From: Macrococcoides equi
GTDB lineage: Bacteria; Bacillota; Bacilli; Staphylococcales; Staphylococcaceae
NCBI RefSeq assembly: GCF_047425865.1
Contig: NZ_CP179735.1
DNA: 64,000 nt
Strand: one strand, 5' to 3'
Shown: one piece after another, positions 61,631-64,000 of the stretch
Layout of the letters: each line of letters begins with the position of its first letter
How positions within the stretch are numbered: the first letter of the stretch is position 1
Made by a program: the position numbers and the translations under genes
Notes under the pieces: generated by a model
Told to the model about the DNA's origin: nothing
The model's input: the letters and a program-made list of their open reading frames with translations, nothing else
Databases searched by the model: none

Positions 61631-61690
61631 CTTAAATTTACCTTAAATCTTATGATGTAATAAAGACTATTTTTTGCAATCGGTTATAAT
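61631..61690 (+). promoter_or_regulatory. direct-repeat operator C and promoter of the NfeD-floA operon
   Basis: CTTAAA at 61631-61636 and 61642-61647 with a 5-bp spacer, within ACCTTAAATTTACCTTAAA. A consensus TATAAT starts at 61685, 38 nt past the last repeat base, identical to operator A. No -35 matches. This is the best-formed of the three sites. Confidence 0.68.
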
Positions 61691-61710
61691 GAAATAAAGG
61701 AGGTGTTTGA

Positions 61711-62340
61711 TTGGAAATTAATAGTTATGATAGCGTGATATTGTTACTTATGGTGATGATGATTTTCTTTGGTTTATGGCAATTATACTCTGAACGATTT
61801 AATTTTACAGGCATCCTATGTAGTATTGCGGCCATTTGTTTCCTGGCACTAAATCTCTATAATAACCAGATGGAAGCATTATCAATCATTTTATTTCTTG
61901 GTGGTGTGACACTTGTTGTTTTAGAATTATTCGTCGTTGGTGCGATTCTTGGCATTATAGGTACTGGATGTATCATTACAAGTTTTTTACTCATTGGTGA
62001 TAATGTTACTAAAATGTGCTTCTTTATTGCTATTTGTTTCATTATTGCAATCATTGAATGGGTGATACTTGTTAAAATAATGAAAAAGAATATTCCATTG
62101 TTTTCAAAGGTTGTCCTGCATGAGTCTACCAATAAAGAATCGGGTTATACCTCACATGATGATCGCAGCTATCTTTTAGATCAAACAGCTACAACATTAA
62201 CTGAATTACGTCCTTCAGGTATTATCATCCATGATGGTAAACGGGTTGATGCGGTTAGTGAAGGTGCATTTATTAAGCGTGATAGAAATGTGCGAATTAT
62301 AGAAGTTGAAGGTACCAGAGTTGTTGTAAGAGAAATTTAA
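61711..62340 (+). CDS. NfeD-like membrane protein (short form without protease domain)
   Basis: The 209-residue protein has four or five transmembrane helices in the first 125 residues and a C-terminal OB-fold-like NfeD domain (LLDQTATTLTELRPSGIII, GAFIKRDRNVRIIEVEGTRVVVREI, about 155-209). The ClpP-like serine protease domain found at the N-terminus of long NfeD proteins (for example Bacillus YqeZ) is absent. NfeD proteins pair with flotillins, and floA lies 18 bp downstream. TTG start with AAAGGAGGTG. Operator C precedes it. Confidence 0.9.
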   Translation: MEINSYDSVILLLMVMMIFFGLWQLYSERFNFTGILCSIAAICFLALNLYNNQMEALSIILFLGGVTLVVLELFVVGAILGIIGTGCIITSFLLIGDNVTKMCFFIAICFIIAIIEWVILVKIMKKNIPLFSKVVLHESTNKESGYTSHDDRSYLLDQTATTLTELRPSGIIIHDGKRVDAVSEGAFIKRDRNVRIIEVEGTRVVVREI

Positions 62341-62358
62341 ATTTAAGGAGTGAAAGAA

Positions 62359-63351
62359 ATGGCTGGATTAGTTACGATAGGAATTATCGCGTTTATTGTT
62401 CTGATTTTCCTGATGATTTTATTTTCATTTGTACCCGTTGGTTTGTGGATTTCAGCATTAGCAGCAGGTGTTAAAGTTGGTATTGGTACATTAGTAGGGA
62501 TGCGTTTACGTCGAGTATCACCAAGACGTGTGATTGATCCATTAATCAAAGCGCATAAAGCCGGATTACATTTAACAACAAATCAATTAGAGTCACATTA
62601 CTTAGCTGGTGGTAATGTTGACCGCGTTGTTGATGCGATTATTGCAGCACAACGTGCAGACATTAATTTGCCGTTTGAACGTGGAGCGGCAATTGACCTT
62701 GCTGGTCGTGACGTCTTAGAGGCGGTTCAAATGTCTGTAAACCCTAAAGTTATTGAAACACCATTTATTGCGGGTGTTGCAATGAACGGTATTGAAGTGA
62801 AGGCTAAAGCAAGAATTACAGTTCGTGCGAATATCGAGCGTTTAGTCGGTGGTGCGGGTGAAGAAACGATTGTTGCACGTGTTGGTGAAGGTATTGTTTC
62901 AACAATTGGTTCTAGTGCATCACACACTTCAGTATTAGAGAACCCAGATATGATTTCTCAAACAGTGCTTGGTAAAGGATTAGATAGCGGTACTGCATTT
63001 GAGATTCTATCGATTGATATTGCTGATGTAGATATCGGTAAAAACATCGGAGCAGATTTACAAACTGAACAAGCCTTAGCGGATAAAAATATTGCACAAG
63101 CGAAAGCAGAGGAGCGTCGCGCGATGGCCGTTGCACAAGAACAGGAAATGAAAGCGCGAGTACAAGAAATGAGAGCGAAGGTTGTCGAGGCAGAAGCGGA
63201 AGTTCCTCTTGCTATGGCACAAGCATTGAAATCAGGTAATATCGGAGTTATGGATTACTATAATTTAAAGAATATTGAATCAGATACTGGCATGAGAAAT
63301 TCAATTAACAAAATGACGGATCCTAACAATAACGAAACGCCTAAAAAATAA
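62359..63351 (+). CDS. floA: flotillin-like protein FloA
   Basis: SPFH scaffold of membrane microdomains, 330 residues. N-terminal hairpin or helix (about 5-50) with FSFVPVGLWISALAAGVKVG; SPFH domain with VGMRLRRVSPRRVI, AAIDLAGRDVLEAVQ, NGIEVKAKARITVRANI; C-terminal oligomerisation region AKAEERRAMAVAQEQEM. It closely follows S. aureus FloA over its whole length. The ATG at 62359 follows AAGGAG; GTG at 62350 overlaps that site. It is 11 bp from the next gene. Confidence 0.96.
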   Translation: MAGLVTIGIIAFIVLIFLMILFSFVPVGLWISALAAGVKVGIGTLVGMRLRRVSPRRVIDPLIKAHKAGLHLTTNQLESHYLAGGNVDRVVDAIIAAQRADINLPFERGAAIDLAGRDVLEAVQMSVNPKVIETPFIAGVAMNGIEVKAKARITVRANIERLVGGAGEETIVARVGEGIVSTIGSSASHTSVLENPDMISQTVLGKGLDSGTAFEILSIDIADVDIGKNIGADLQTEQALADKNIAQAKAEERRAMAVAQEQEMKARVQEMRAKVVEAEAEVPLAMAQALKSGNIGVMDYYNLKNIESDTGMRNSINKMTDPNNNETPKK

Positions 63352-63362
63352 AGGGTGATAAG

Positions 63363-63941
63363 ATGAGTACAGGTTTTATCATATTTATTATTTTTTCTGT
63401 TATTAGCCTTGTATCTTCTTTGATAGAGAAATCTAATAAGGAAAAAAATCCAAATGTAAAACGTAAAGTTTCAACAACGCAACAAGGTTCTAAGCAAGTT
63501 ATGAAACAAATTCAAACAACGATGGAATCTCTGGAAAAAGAGTTTACTGAAATTAAAAAACACCCAGAAGCAATGCTTAATGAAAACGAACGAAGATTAA
63601 CAAATGATAAAAAACAGAATAATACTATTAAGCGTAAAGCACAAAATAAGGCTTCAGAACTAAAAGATGAAAAACAACACGTTGAACGTTCAGCTGCTAA
63701 AAAGATTCAAGCATTTGAAGAAAAGATAGTCGCTAAAGAAAAGTTATCTTTGGCTGAGCGTATAGCCAAAGTTGAAGCAGATCCTCATCTTTCTCCTAGA
63801 CAAAAAATGAATCGTATTAATATGATTCGAATGGAGAACGATATTGATAATGCTGGTTCGATTATTGATTTTACTCCTGAAAATACTTTGAAAGGCATCA
63901 TCTATAGTGAGATATTAGGACCTCCTAAAGCACGTCGTTAA
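63363..63941 (+). CDS. membrane-anchored, highly charged coiled-coil protein of the floA operon
   Basis: The 192-residue protein has one N-terminal hydrophobic helix (FIIFIIFSVISLVSSLI, about 5-21), then about 165 residues that are very Lys/Glu-rich and helical (MKQIQTTMESLEKEFTEIKK, KQHVERSAAKKIQAFEEK). A short conserved-looking C-terminal end FTPENTLKGIIYSEILGPP follows. No known domain. Its place behind floA and resemblance in layout to the 99-residue protein at 39107 suggest a partner of SPFH scaffolds. AAAGGGTG precedes the ATG. Confidence 0.85.
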   Translation: MSTGFIIFIIFSVISLVSSLIEKSNKEKNPNVKRKVSTTQQGSKQVMKQIQTTMESLEKEFTEIKKHPEAMLNENERRLTNDKKQNNTIKRKAQNKASELKDEKQHVERSAAKKIQAFEEKIVAKEKLSLAERIAKVEADPHLSPRQKMNRINMIRMENDIDNAGSIIDFTPENTLKGIIYSEILGPPKARR

Positions 63942-63976
63942 TAACTAAGATACATAAGTATCTTAGTTATTTTTTT
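63941..63976 (+). terminator. terminator after the floA operon
   Basis: ATAACTAAGATA / TATCTTAGTTAT, loop CATAAG, then seven T. Confidence 0.9.
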
Positions 63977-64000
63977 GTATTTTTGATAAAATAAAAGAGG

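Overview
The window is a contiguous chromosomal segment of a low-GC Gram-positive bacterium of the family Staphylococcaceae. Evidence is the AT-rich sequence, strong AGGAGG-type ribosome binding sites, many TTG/GTG starts, and a gene order matching the Staphylococcus/Macrococcus core: queA-tgt-yajC-secDF, recJ-apt-relA-dtd-lytH, hisS-aspS-6S RNA-tcdA, iscS-mnmA-TPR-recD2-alaS, the yqeG/yqeH to holA block, lepA-hemW and hrcA-grpE-dnaK-dnaJ. Several non-standard insertions (an epimerase/amidohydrolase pair, an SPFH pair, a tandem repeat) suggest a relative of Macrococcus rather than S. aureus itself; that is inference. I see no prophage, insertion sequence, CRISPR array or plasmid-type region.

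Layout. 1-4260: queuosine synthesis and Sec accessory genes. 4338-6575: dipeptide epimerase and M20 amidohydrolase. 6643-13069: recJ, apt, rel, dtd, lytH. 13106-16441: T-box controlled hisS-aspS. 16478-17543: 6S RNA and tcdA. 17590-19853: a tandem 120-bp hairpin repeat, then an ABC exporter. 19873-22674: rarA (-), cymR (+), a flavin monooxygenase (-). 22854-28256: iscS-mnmA, TPR protein, recD2. 28293-33356: T-box-alaS, ireB, ruvX, a DUF1292 gene, mltG. 33477-38247: trmR-trhP1-trhP2-udk-greA-mtnN. 38267-40232: a 34-codon membrane ORF, yqeG, then a coiled-coil/SPFH gene pair. 40351-48548: tRNA-Gly, the yqeH-aroE-yhbY-nadD-yqeK-rsfS-yqeM block and comEA-comEB-comEC. 48579-53301: yqzM (-), holA, rpsT (-), lepA, hemW. 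53355-59751: CIRCE-controlled heat-shock operon with prmA and rsmE. 59887-63976: mtaB, rpsU, NfeD-like gene, floA and a coiled-coil gene.

Functional themes. tRNA biology dominates: queA/tgt (Q34), iscS/mnmA (s2U34), trmR/trhP1/trhP2 (mo5U34), tcdA and mtaB (t6A37 derivatives), dtd, hisS/aspS/alaS. Ribosome and stringent-response functions (relA, yqeH, rsfS, yhbY, lepA, rpsT, rpsU, prmA, rsmE) and genome maintenance (recJ, recD2, rarA, ruvX, holA) fill most of the rest.

The most interesting signal is a near-identical direct repeat, ACCTTAAA-N-TTACCTTAAA (CTTAAA-N5-CTTAAA), found just upstream of exactly three transcription units: the ABC exporter, the coiled-coil/SPFH pair and the NfeD-floA operon. 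In each a -10-like hexamer starts 38 nt beyond the end of the repeat and the -35 is poor. The reverse complement, TTTAAG-N5-TTTAAG, has the form of the pneumococcal CiaR box. I infer an undescribed membrane-stress regulon controlled by an OmpR-family response regulator. Other points are a hisS T-box whose specifier and discriminator-pairing base do not look histidine-specific, a terminator-like hairpin that buries the comEA ribosome binding site, and small ORFs at 38267 and 48579.
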